Assembly (NCBI GenBank): GCA_963920705.1 | Contig: CAWUCO010000219.1 | Coordinates: 868,001-932,000, forward strand | Direction: 5' to 3' | Source of the DNA: Odiellus spinosus | Taxonomy: Eukaryota; Arthropoda; Arachnida; Opiliones; Phalangiidae | DNA length: 64,000 bases | Shown: positions 13,554 through 26,408 of the stretch, piece by piece | Layout of the letters: the number at the start of each line of letters is the position of its first letter | Position numbering within the stretch: position 1 is the stretch's first letter | Notes under the pieces: model-generated | Databases searched by the model: none | Told to the model about the DNA's origin: nothing | The model's input: only the letters and a program-made list of their open reading frames with translations | Position numbers and translations under genes: made by a program

Positions 13554-16380
13554 CGATTTATACTTGGGAAATTTTTCGATCTATACTTGGGAAATTTTTC
13601 GATCTATTCTTGGGAAATTTTTCGATCTATACTTGGGAAATTTTTCGATCTATACTTGGGAAATTTTTCGATCTATACTTGGGAAATTTTTCGATCTATA
13701 CTTGGGAAATTTTTTGATCTATACTTGGGCAATTTTTCGATCTGTACTTGGGAAATTTTTCGATCTGTACTTGGGAAATTTTCGATCTATACTTGGAACA
13801 TTTTTCGATCTATACTTGGGAAATTTTTCGATCTATACTTGGGAAATTTTTCGATCTATTCTTGGGAAATTTTTCGATCTATACTTGGGAAATTTTTCGA
13901 TCTATACTTGGGAAATTTTTCGATCTATACTTGGGAAATTTTTCGATCTATTCTTGGGAAATTTTTCGATCTATACTTGGGAAATTTTTCGATCTATACT
14001 TGGGCAATTTTTCGATCTGTACTTGGGAAATTTTTCGATCTGTACTTGGGAAATTTTTCGATCTATACTTGGAAAATTTTTCGATCTATACTTGGGAAAT
14101 TTTTCGATCTATACTTGGGAAATTTTTGGATCTATACTTGGGAAATTTTTGAATCTCTACTTGGGAAATTTTTGAATCTCTACTTGGGAAATTTTTGAAT
14201 CTCTACTTGGGAAATTTTTGAATCTCTTCTTGGGAAATTTTTGAATCTCTACTTTGGAAATTTTTGAATTTCTACCTGGGAAATTTTTCGATCTATACTT
14301 GGGAAATTTTTCGATCTATACTTGGGCAATTTTTCGATCAGTACTTGGGAAATTTTTCGATCTGTACTTGGGAAATTTTTCGATCTATTCTTGGAAAATT
14401 TTTCGATCTATACTTGGGAAATTTTTCGATCTATACTTGGGAAATTTTTGAATCTCTACTTGGGAAATTTTTGAATCTCTACTTGGAAAATTTTTGAATC
14501 TCTACTTGGGAAATTTTTGAATCTCTTCTTGGGAAATTTTTGAATTTCTACTTGGGAAATTTTACGATCTATACTTGGGAAATTTTTCGATCTATACTTG
14601 GGAAATTTTTCGATCTATACTTGGGAAATTTTTCGATCTATACTTGGGAAATTTTTCGATCTATACTTGGGAAATTTTTCGATCTATACTTGGGAAATTT
14701 TTCGATCTATTCTTGGGAAATTTTTCGATCTATACTTGGGAAATTTTTCGATCTATACTTGGGCAATTTTTCGATCAGTACTTGGGAAATTTTTCGATCT
14801 GTACTTGGGAAATTTTTCGATCTATTCTTGGAAAATTTTTCGATCTATTCTTGGGAAATTTTTCGATCTATACTTGGGAAATTTTTGAATCTCTACTTGG
14901 GAAATTTTTGAATCTCTACTTGGGAAATTTTTGAATCTCTACTTGGGAAATTTTTGAATCTCTACTTGGGAAATTTTTGAATCTCTACTTGGGAAATTTT
15001 TGAATCTCTACTTGGAAAATTTTTGAATCTCTACTTGGGAAATTTTTGAATCTCTTCTTGGGAAATTTTTGAATTTCTACTTGGGAAATTTTACGATCTA
15101 TACTTGGGAAATTTTTCGATCTATACTTGGGAAATTTTTCGATCTATACTTGGGAAATTTTTCGATCTATACTTGGGAAATTTTTCGATCTATACTTGGG
15201 AAATTTTTCGATCTATACTTGGGAAATTTTTCGATCTATTCTTGGGAAATTTTTCGATCTATACTTGGGAAATTTTTCGATCTATACTTGGGCAATTTTT
15301 CGATCAGTACTTGGGAAATTTTTCGATCTGTACTTGGGAAATTTTTCGATCTATTCTTGGAAAATTTTTCGATCTATTCTTGGGAAATTTTTCGATCTAT
15401 ACTTGGGAAATTTTTGAATCTCTACTTGGGAAATTTTTGAATCTCTACTTGGGAAATTTTTGAATCTCTACTTGGGAAATTTTTGAATCTCTACTTGGGA
15501 AATTTTTGAATCTCTACTTGGGAAATTTTTGAATCTCTACTTGGAAAATTTTTGAATCTCTACTTGGGAAATTTTTGAATCTCTTCTTGGGAAATTTTTG
15601 AATTTCTACTTGGGAAATTTTACGATCTATACTTGGGAAATTTTTCGATCTATACTTGGGAAATTTTTCGATCTATACTTGGGAAATTTTTCGATCTATA
15701 CTTGGGAAATTTTTCGATCTATACTTGGGAAATTTTTCGATCTATACTTGGGAAATTTTTCGATCTATTCTTGGGAAATTTTTCGATCTATACTTGGGAA
15801 ATTTTTCGATCTATACTTGGGCAATTTTTCGATCAGTACTTGGGAAATTTTTCGATCTGTACTTGAGAAATTTTTCGATCTATTCTTGGAAAATTTTTCG
15901 ATCTATACTTGGGAAATTTTTCGATCTATACTTGGGCAATTTTTCGATCAGTACTTGGGAAATTTTTCGATCTGTACTTGAGAAATTTTTCGATCTATTC
16001 TTGGAAAATTTTTCGATCTATACTTGGGAAATTTTTCGATCTATACTTGGGAAATTTTTGAATCTCTACTTGGGAAATTTTTGAATCTCTACTTGGAAAA
16101 TTTTTGAATTTCTACTTGGGAAATTTTACGATCTATACTTGGGAAATTTTTCGATCTAAACTTGGGAAATTTTTCGATCTATACTTGGGAAATTTTTCGA
16201 TCTATACTTGGGAAATTTTTCGATCTATACTTAGGAAATTTTTCGATCTATACTTGCGAAATTTTTCGATCTGTACTTGGGAAATTTCTCGATATATACT
16301 TGGGAAATTTTTCGATCTATACTTGGGAAATTTTTCGATCTATTCTTGGGAAATTTTTCGATCTATACTTGGGAAATTTT
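13554..16380 (+). repeat. P9=C subfamily domain, right part (block B)
   Basis: This is the second copy of the C-rich domain. CGATTTATAC opens both parts, at 11,418 and 13,554 (offset 2,136). Later parts match the left domain at an offset of 1,975, the difference of 161 being seven monomers lost. The domain ends at 16,381, where GGATC monomers resume after a 22-mer. Confidence 0.88.
14542..16105 (+). repeat. 529-bp HOR (23 x 23 bp) in tandem
   Basis: The marker GAATTTCTAC followed by ATTTTACGATC occurs at 14,542, 15,071, 15,600 and 16,106. The first two intervals are exactly 529 bp, which is 23 full-length monomers with no 22-mer. The third is 506 bp (22 monomers) and is internally rearranged. 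Earlier single copies of the marker lie at 12,084 and 12,567, 483 bp apart (21 monomers). Confidence 0.92.
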
Positions 16381-17470
16381 GGATCTATACTTGGGAAATT
16401 TTTCGATCTATACTTGGAAAATTTTTCGATCTATGCTTGGGAAATTTTTGGATCTACACTTGGGAAATTTTTGGATGTATACTTGTGAAATTTTTGGATC
16501 TATACTTCTGAAATTTTTGGATCTATACTTGGGAAATTTTTGGACCTATACTTGGGAAATTTTTGGATCTATACTTGGGAAATTTTTCGATCTATACTTG
16601 GGAAATTTTTGGATCTATACTTGGGAAATTTTTGGATCTATACTTGGGAAATTTTTGGATCTATAATTGGGAAATATTTGGATCTATACTTGGGAAATTT
16701 TAGGATCTATACTTGGGAAATTTTGGATCTATACTTGGGAAATTTTTCGATCTATACTTGGAAAATTTTGGATCTATACTTGGAAAATTTTTCGATCTAT
16801 ATTAGGGAAATTTTTGGATGTATACTTGTGAAATTTTTGGATCTATACTTGGGAAATTTTTGGATCTATACTTGGGAAATTTTGGATCTATACTTGGGAA
16901 ATTTTTCGATCTATACTTGGAAAATTTTTCAATCTATGCTTGGGAAATTTTTGGATCTACACTTGGGAAATTTTTGGATGTATACTTGTGAAATTTTTGG
17001 ATCTATACTTGGGAAATTTTGGGATCTATACTTGGGAAATTTTTGGACCTATACTTGGGAAATTTTTGGATCTATACTTGGGAAATTTTTCGATCTATAC
17101 TTGGGAAATTTTTGGATCTATACTTGGGAAATTTTTGGATCTATACTTGGGAAATTTTTGGATCTATACTTGGGAAATTTTTGGATCTATACTTGGGAAA
17201 TTTTGGATCTATACTTGGGAAATTTTTCGATCTATACTTGGAAAATTTTTCGATCTATGCTTGGGAAATTTTTGGATCTATACTTGGGAAATTTTTGGAT
17301 GTATACTTGTGAAATTTTTGGATCAATACTTGGGAAATTTTTGGATCTATACTTGGGAAATTTTTGGATCTATTCATGGGAAATTTTTGGATTTATACTT
17401 GGGAAATTTTTCTTACTATACTTGGGAAATTTTTCGATCTATACTTGGGAAATTTTTGGATCTATACTTG
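16381..17470 (+). repeat. Segment shared with 50.70-51.79 kb (block C)
   Basis: The segment matches 50,703-51,792 at a constant offset of 34,322. It shares a run of rare variants in the same order: TACTTCTGAAA near 16,505, CTATAATTGGG near 16,662, ATTTTAGGATC near 16,700 and ATTTTGGGATC near 17,020. I saw only a few substitutions, for example TATTAGGG against TCCTAGGG and TTTCAATC against TTTCGATC. Confidence 0.88.
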
Positions 17471-19080
17471 GAAAATTTTTCGATCTATGCTTGGGAAATT
17501 TTTGGATCTATACTTGGGAAATTTTTGGATCTATACTTGGGAAATTTTTGGATCTATACTTGGGAAATATTTGGATCTATACTTGGGAAATTTTTTTATC
17601 TATACTTGGGAAATTTTGGATCTATACTTGGGAAATTTTTCGATCTATACTTGGAAAATTTTGGATCTATACTTGGAAAATTTTTCGATCTATACTAGGG
17701 AAATTTTTGAATCTCTACTTGGGAAATTTTTGAATCTCTACTTAGGAAATTTTTGGACTATACTTGGGAAATTTTTGGATCTATGCTTGGGAAATTTTTG
17801 AATCTATACTTGGGAAATTTTTGGATCTATACTTGGGAAATTTTTGGATCTATACTTGGGAAATTTTTGGATGTATACTTGGAAAATTTTTGGATCTATA
17901 CTTGGGAAATTTTTGAATCTATACTTGGGAAATTTTTGGATCTATACTTGGGAAATTTTTGGATGTATACTTGGGAAATTTTTGGATCTATACTTGGGAA
18001 ATTTTTCGATCTATACTTGGGAAATTTTTGGATCTATACTTGGGAAATTTTTGAATCTATACTTGGGAAATTTTTGAATCTATACTTGGGAAATTTTTGG
18101 ATCTATACTTGGGAAATTTTTGGATCTATACTTGGGAAATTTTTGGATCTATACTTGGGAAATTTTGGATCTATACTTGGGAAATTTTTGGATGTATACT
18201 TGGGAAATTTTTGGATCTATACTTGGGAAATTTTTCGATCTATACTTGGGAAATTTTTGGATCTATACTTGGGAAATTTTTGGATGTATACTTGTGAAAT
18301 TTTTGGATCAATACTTGGGAAATTTTTGGATCTATACTTGGGAAATTTTTGGATCTATTCATGGGAAATTTTTGGATTTATACTTGGGAAATTTTTCTTA
18401 CTATACTTGGGAAATTTTTCGATCTATACTTGGGAAATTTTTGGATCTATACTTGGAAAATTTTTCGATCTATGCTTGGGAAATTTTTGGATCTATACTT
18501 GGGAAATTTTTGGATCTATACTTGGGAAATTTTTGGATCTATACTTGTGAAATATTTGGATCTATACTTGGGAAATTTTTGGATCTATACTTGGGAAATT
18601 TTGGATCTATACTTGGGAAATTTTTCGATCTATACTTGAAAAATTTTGGATCTATACTTGGAAAATTTTTCGATCTATACTAGGGAAATTTTTGAATCTC
18701 TACTTGGGAAATTTTTGAATCTCTACTTGGGAAATTTTTGGACTATACTTGGGAAATTTTTGGATCTATGCTTGGGAAATTTTTGAATCTATACTTGGGA
18801 AATTTTTGGATCTATACTTGGGAAATTTTTGGATCTATACTTGGGAAATTTTTGGATCTATACTTGGGAAATTTTTGGATGTATACTTGGAAAATTTTTG
18901 GATCTATACTTGGGAAATTTTTGAATCTATACTTGGGAAATTTTTGGATCTATACTTGGGAAATTTTTGGATGTATACTTGGGAAATTTTTGGATCTATA
19001 CTTGGGAAATTTTTCGATCTATACTTGGGAAATTTTTGGATCTATACTTGGGAAATTTTTGAATCTATACTTGGGAAATT
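17270..19080 (+). repeat. 985-bp tandem duplication
   Basis: Landmarks repeat at an offset of 985: GGATCAATAC near 17,322 and 18,307, the TTCATGGG trimer at 17,366 and 18,351, and GGACTATAC at 17,755 and 18,740. The length fits 43 monomers with four 22-mers. The match fades near 18,095 and 19,080. Confidence 0.82.
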
Positions 19081-19724
19081 TTTGAATCTATACTTGGGAA
19101 ATTTTTCGATCTATACTTGGGAAATTTTTCGATCTATACTTGGGAAATTTTTGGATCTATACTTGGGAAATTTTTGGATCTATACTTGGGAAATTTTTGG
19201 ATCTATACTTGGGAAATTTTGGATCTATACTTGGGAAATTTTTCGATCTATACTTGGAAAATTTTGGATCTATACTTGGAAAATTTTTCGATCTATACTA
19301 GGGAAATTTTTTGATGTATACTTGTGAAATTTTTGGATCTATACTTGGTAAATTTTTGGATCTATACTTGGGAAATTTTGGATCTATACTTGGGAAATTT
19401 TTGGATCTATACTTGGGAAATTTTTGAATCTATACTTGGGAAATTTTTGGATCTATACTTGGGAAATTTTTCGATCTATACTTGGGAAATTTTTCGATCT
19501 ATACTTGGGAAATTTTTGGATCTATACTTGGGAAATTTTTGAATCTATACTTGGGAAATTTTTGGACCTATACTTGGGAAATTTTTGGATCTATACTTGG
19601 GAAATTTTTCGATCTATACTTGGAAAATTTTTCGATCTATGCTTGGGAAATTTTTGGATCTACACTTGGGAAATTTTTGGATGTATACTTGTGAAATTTT
19701 TGGATCTATACTTGGGAAATTTTT

Positions 19725-22262
19725 GGATCTATACTTGGGAAATTTTTGGATCTATACTTGGGAAATTTTGGATCTATACTAGGGAAATTTTTCGATCTAT
19801 ACTTGGAAAATTTTTCGATCTATGCTTGGGAAATTTTTGGATCTATACTTGGGAAATTTTTGGATGTATACTTGTGAAATTTTTGGATCAATACTTGGGA
19901 AATTTTTGGATCTATACTTGGGAAATTTTTGGATCTATTCATGGGAAATTTTTGGATTTATACTTGGGAAATTTTTCTTACTATACTTGGGAAATTTTTC
20001 GATCTATACTTGGGAAATTTTTGGATCTATACTTGGAAAATTTTTCGATCTATGCTTGGGAAATTTTTGGATCTATACTTGGGAAATTTTTGGATCTATA
20101 CTTGGGAAATTTTTGGATCTATACTTGGGAAATATTTGGATCTATACTTGGGAAATTTTTGGATCTATACTTGGGAAATTTTGGATCTATACTTGGGAAA
20201 TTTTTCGATCTATACTTGGAAAATTTTGGATCTATACTTGGAAAATTTTTCGATCTATACTAGGGAAATTTTTGAATCTCTACTTGGGAAATTTTTGAAT
20301 CTCTACTTGGGAAATTTTTGGACTATACTTGGGAAATTTTTGGATCTATGCTTGGGAAATTTTTGAATCTATACTTGGGAAATTTTTGGATCTATACTTG
20401 GGAAATTTTTGGATCTATACTTGGGAAATTTTTGGATCTATACTTGGGAAATTTTTGGATGTATACTTGGAAAATTTTTGGATCTATACTTGGGAAATTT
20501 TTGAATCTATACTTGGGAAATTTTTGGATCTATACTTGGGAAATTTTTGGATGTATACTTGGGAAATTTTTGGATCTATACTTGGGAAATTTTTCGATCT
20601 ATACTTGGGAAATTTTTGGATCTATACTTGGGAAATTTTTGAATCTATACTTGGGAAATTTTTGAATCTATACTTGGGAAATTTTTCGATCTATACTTGG
20701 GAAACTTTTCGATCTATACTTGGGAAATTTTTGGATCTATACTTGGGAAATTTTTGGATCTATACTTGGGAAATTTTTGGATCTATACTTGGGAAATTTT
20801 GGATCTATACTTGGGAAATTTTTCGATCTATACTTGGAAAATTTTGGATCTATACTTGGAAAATTTTTCGATCTATACTAGGGAAATTTTTTGATGTATA
20901 CTTGTGAAATTTTTGGATCTATACTTGGTAAATTTTTGGATCTATACTTGGGAAATTTTGGATCTATACTTGGGAAATTTTTGGATCTATACTTGGGAAA
21001 TTTTTGGATCTATACTTGGGAAATTTTGGATCTATACTAGGGAAATTTTTCGATCTATACTTGGAAAATTTTTCGATCTATGCTTGGGAAATTTTTGGAT
21101 CTATACTTGGGAAATTTTTGGATGTATACTTGTGAAATTTTTGGATCAATACTTGGGAAATTTTTGGATCTATACTTGGGAAATTTTTGGATCTATTCAT
21201 GGGAAATTTTTGGATTTATACTTGGGAAATTTTTCTTACTATACTTGGGAAATTTTTCGATCTATACTTGGGAAATTTTTGGATCTATACTTGGAAAATT
21301 TTTCGATCTATGCTTGGGAAATTTTTGGATCTATACTTGGGAAATTTTTGGATCTATACTTGGGAAATTTTTGGATCTATACTTGGGAAATATTTGGATC
21401 TATACTTGGGAAATTTTTGGATCTATACTTGGGAAATTTTGGATCTATACTTGGGAAATTTTTCGATCTATACTTGGAAAATTTTGGATCTATACTTGGA
21501 AAATTTTTCGATCTATACTAGGGAAATTTTTGAATCTCTACTTGGGAAATTTTTGAATCTCTACTTGGGAAATTTTTGGACTATACTTGGGAAATTTTTG
21601 GATCTATGCTTGGGAAATTTTTGAATCTATACTTGGGAAATTTTTGGATCTATACTTGGGAAATTTTTGGATCTATACTTGGGAAATTTTTGGATCTATA
21701 CTTGGGAAATTTTTGGATGTATACTTGGAAAATTTTTGGATCTATACTTGGGAAATTTTTGAATCTATACTTGGGAAATTTTTGGATCTATACTTGGGAA
21801 ATTTTTGGATGTATACTTGGGAAATTTTTGGATCTATACTTGGGAAATTTTTCGATCTATACTTGGGAAATTTTTGGATCTATACTTGGGAAATTTTTGA
21901 ATCTATACTTGGGAAATTTTTGAATCTATACTTGGGAAATTTTTCGATCTATACTTGGGAAACTTTTCGATCTATACTTGGGAAATTTTTGGATCTATAC
22001 TTGGGAAATTTTTGGATCTATACTTGGGAAATTTTTGGATCTATACTTGGGAAATTTTGGATCTATACTTGGGAAATTTTTCGATCTATACTTGGAAAAT
22101 TTTGGATCTATACTTGGAAAATTTTTCGATCTATACTAGGGAAATTTTTTGATGTATACTTGTGAAATTTTTGGATCTATACTTGGTAAATTTTTGGATC
22201 TATACTTGGGAAATTTTGGATCTATACTTGGGAAATTTTTGGATCTATACTTGGGAAATTTT
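19725..22262 (+). repeat. 1,258-bp tandem duplication inside the 6.9-kb unit
   Basis: Copy 1 spans about 19,725-20,982 and copy 2 about 20,983-22,262. The TTCATGGG trimer (19,931 and 21,189), GGACTATAC (20,320 and 21,578) and a CTTGGTAAA variant all repeat at 1,258 bp. Counting gives seven 22-mers, matching 55 x 23 - 7. The same pair reappears at 26.6-29.2 kb as part of the larger duplication. Confidence 0.9.
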
Positions 22263-25221
22263 TGAATCTATACTTGGGAAATTTTTGGATCTATACTTGG
22301 GAAATTTTTCGATCTATACTTGGGAAATTTTTCGATCTATACTTGGGAAATTTTTGGATCTATACTTGGGAAATTTTTGGACCTATACTTGGGAAATTTT
22401 TGGATCTATACTTGGGAAATTTTTCGATCTATACTTGGAAAATTTTTCGATCTATGCTTGGGAAATTTTTGGATCTACACTTGGGAAATTTTTGGATGTA
22501 TACTTGTGAAATTTTTGGATCTATACTTGGGAAATTTTTGGATCTATACTTGGGAAATTTTTGAATCTATACTTGGGAAATTTTTGGACCTATACTTGGG
22601 AAATTTTTGGATCTATACTTGGGAAATTTTTCGATCTATACTTGGGAAATTTTTCGATCTATACTTGGGAAATTTTTCGATCTATACTTGGGAAATTTTT
22701 CGATCTATACTTGGGAAATTTTTGGATCTATACTTGGGAAATTTTTGGATCTATACTTGGGAAATTTTTCGATCTATACTTGGGAAATTTTGGATCTATA
22801 CTTGGGAAATTTTTCGATCTATACTTGGAACATTTTGGATCTATACTTGGGAAATTTTTCGATCTATACTTGGAAAATTTTTGGATCTATGCTTGGGAAG
22901 TTTTTGGATCTATACTTGGGAAATTTTTGGATGTATACTTGTGAAATTTTTGGATCTATACTTGGGAAATGTTTCGATCTATACTTGGAAAATTTTTCGA
23001 TCTATGCTTGGGAAATTTTTGGATCTATACTTGGGAAATTTTTGGATGTATACCTGTGAAATTTTTGGATCTATACTTGGGAAATTTTGGGATCTATTCA
23101 TGGGAAATTTTTGGATTTATACTTGGGAAATTTTTCGTACTATACTTGGGAAATTTTTCGATCTATACTTGGGAAATTTTTGGATCTATACTTGGGAAAT
23201 TTTTAAATCTATACTTGGGAAATTTTTCGATCTATACTTGGGAAATTTTTGAATCTCTACTTGGGAAATTTTTGAATCTCTACTTGGGAAATTTTTGGAC
23301 TATACTTGGGAAATTTTTGGATCTATGCTTGGGAAATTTTTGAATCTATACTTGGGAAATTTTTGGATCTATACTTGGGAAATTTTTGGATCTATACTTG
23401 GGAAATTTTTGGATCTATACTTGGGAAATTTTTGGATGTATACTTGGAAAATTTTTGGATCTATACTTGGGAAATTTTTGAATCTATACTTGGGAAATTT
23501 TTGGATCTATACTTGGGAAATTTTTGGATGTATACTTGGGAAATTTTTGGATCTATACTTGGGAAATTTTTCGATCTATACTTGGGAAATTTTTGGATCT
23601 ATACTTGGGAAATTTTTGAATCTATACTTGGGAAATTTTTGATTCTATACTTGGGAAATTTTTCGATCTATACTTGGGAAATTTTTCGATCTATACTTGG
23701 GAAATTTTTGGATCTATACTTGGGAAATTTTTGGATCTATACTTGGGAAATTTTTGGATCTATACTTGGGAAATTTTGGATCTATACTTGGGAAATTTTT
23801 CGATCTATACTTGGAAAATTTTGGATCTATACTTGGAAAATTTTTCGATCTATACTAGGGAAATTTTTTGATGTATACTTGTGAAATTTTTGGATCTATA
23901 CTTGGTAAATTTTTGGATCTATACTTGGGAAATTTTGGATCTATACTTGGGAAATTTTTGGATCTATACTTGGGAAATTTTTGAATCTATACTTGGGAAA
24001 TTTTTGGATCTATACTTGGGAAATTTTTCGATCTATACTTGGGAAATTTTTCGATCTATACTTGGGAAATTTTTGGATCTATACTTGGGAAATTTTTGAA
24101 TCTATACTTGGGAAATTTTTGGACCTATACTTGGGAAATTTTTGGATCTATACTTGGGAAATTTTTCGATCTATACTTGGAAAATTTTTCGATCTATGCT
24201 TGGGAAATTTTTGGATCTACACTTGGGAAATTTTTGGATGTATACTTGTGAAATTTTTGGATCTATACTTGGGAAATTTTTGGATCTATACTTGGGAAAT
24301 TTTTGAATCTATACTTGGGAAATTTTTGGACCTATACTTGGGAAATTTTTGGATCTATACTTGGGAAATTTTTCGATCTATACTTGGGAAATTTTTCGAT
24401 CTATACTTGGGAAATTTTTCGATCTATACTTGGGAAATTTTTGGATCTATACTTGGGAAATTTTTGGATCTATACTTGGGAAATTTTTCGATCTATACTT
24501 GGGAAATTTTGGATCTATACTTGGGAAATTTTTCGATCTATACTTGGAACATTTTGGATCTATACTTGGGAAATTTTTCGATCTATACTTGGAAAATTTT
24601 TGGATCTATGCTTGGGAAGTTTTTGGATCTATACTTGGGAAATTTTTGGATGTATACTTGTGAAATTTTTGGATCTATACTTGGGAAATGTTTCGATCTA
24701 TACTTGGAAAATTTTTCGATCTATGCTTGGGAAATTTTTGGATCTATACTTGGGAAATTTTTGGATGTATACCTGTGAAATTTTTGGATCTATACTTGGG
24801 AAATTTTTGGATTTATACTTGGGAAATTTTTCGTACTATACTTGGGAAATTTTTCGATCTATACTTGGGAAATTTTTGGATCTATACTTGGGAAATTTTT
24901 AAATCTATACTTGGGAAATTTTTGGATCTATACTTGGGAAATTTTTTGATCTATACTTGGGAAATTTTTGGATCTATACTAGGGAAATTTTTCGATCTAT
25001 ACTTGGGAAATTTTTCGATCTATACTTGGGAAATTTTTGGATCTATACTTGGGAAATTTTTGGATCTATACTTGGGAAATTTTTCGATCTATACTTGGGA
25101 AATTTTTGGATCTATACTTGGGAAATTTTGGATCTATACTTGGGAAATTTTTCGATCTATACTTGGAAAATTTTTCGATCTATGCTTGGGAAATTTTTGG
25201 ATCTACACTTGAGAAATTTTT

Positions 25222-25681
25222 GGATGTATACTTGTGAAATTTTTGGATCTATACTTGGGAAATTTTTGGATCTATACTTGGGAAATTTTTGGATCTATAC
25301 TTGGGAAATTTTTGGATCTATACTTGGGAAATTTTTGGATCTATACTTGGGAAATTTTTGGATCTATACTTGGGAAATTTTTCGATCTATACTTGGAAAA
25401 TTTTTCGATCTCTGCTTGGGAAATTTTTGGATCTATACTTGGGAAATTTTTACATGTATACTTGTGAAATTTTTGGATCTATACTTGGGAAATTTTTGGA
25501 TCTATACTTGGGAAATTTTTGGATCTATACTTGGGAAATTTTTGGATCTATACTTGGGAAATTTTTGGATCTATACTTGGGAAATTTTTGGATCTATACT
25601 TGGGAAATTTTTCGATCTATACTTGGAAAATTTTTCGATCTATGCTTGGGAAATTTTTGGATCTATACTTGGGAAATTTTT
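25222..25681 (+). repeat. 230-bp decamer duplication with ACATGTATAC marker
   Basis: Two exact 10-monomer units (25,222-25,451 and 25,452-25,681) run from a GGATGTATAC or ACATGTATAC monomer with TTGTG, through six GGATC monomers, two CGATC monomers (the second with TATGC) and one more GGATC. The pair recurs at 32,121-32,580, 61,425-61,884 and 63,264-63,723, always at exactly 230 bp, with no 22-mers. Confidence 0.9.
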
Positions 25682-26408
25682 ACATGTATACTTGTGAAAT
25701 TTTTGGATCTATACTTGGGAAATTTTTGGATCTATACTTGGGAAATTTTTGAATCTATACTTGGGAAATTTTTGGACCTATACTTGGGAAAATTTTGGAT
25801 CTATACTTGTGAAATTTTTCGATCTATACTTGGGAAATTTTTGGATCTATTCATGGGAAATTTTTGGATTTATACTTGGGAAATTTTTCTTACTATACTT
25901 GGGAAATTTTTCGATCTATACTTGGGAAATTTTTCGATCTATACTTGGAAAATTTTTGGATCTATACTTGGGAAATTTTTGGATCTATACTTGGGAAATT
26001 TTGGATCTATACTTGGGAAATTTTTCGATCTATACTTGGAAAATTTTTCGATCTATGCTTGGGAAATTTTTGGATCTATACTTGGGAAATTTTTGGATGT
26101 ATACTTGTGAAATTTTTGGATCTATGCTTGGGAAATTTTTGGATCTATACTTGGGAAATTTTTGAATCTATACTTGGGAAATTTTTGGACCTATACTTGG
26201 GAAAATTTTGGATCTATACTTGTGAAATATTTCGATCTATACTTGGAAAATTTTTCGATCTATGCATGGGAAATTTTTGGATCTATACTTGGGAAATTTT
26301 TGGATGTATACTTGTGAAATTTTTGGATCTATACTTGGGAAATTTTTGGATCTATATTTGGGAAATTTTTACATGTATACTTGTGAAATTTTTGGATCTA
26401 TACTTGGG

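Larger units (their letters stand above)
19510..26408 (+). repeat. 6,899-bp HOR, copy 1 (block D)
   Basis: This is the first copy of a large tandem unit. Marker spacings inside it (1,258, 1,719 and 3,922 bp between successive GGACTATAC monomers from 20,320) are reproduced exactly from 27,219. Counting monomers gives 301, of which 24 are 22-mers, and 301 x 23 - 24 = 6,899. Private variants such as GAAACTTTTCG, GATTCTATAC and CTTGGAACATTTT sit at identical relative positions in copy 2. Upstream of 19,510 the match stops (CGATC against GGATC monomers). Confidence 0.93.
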
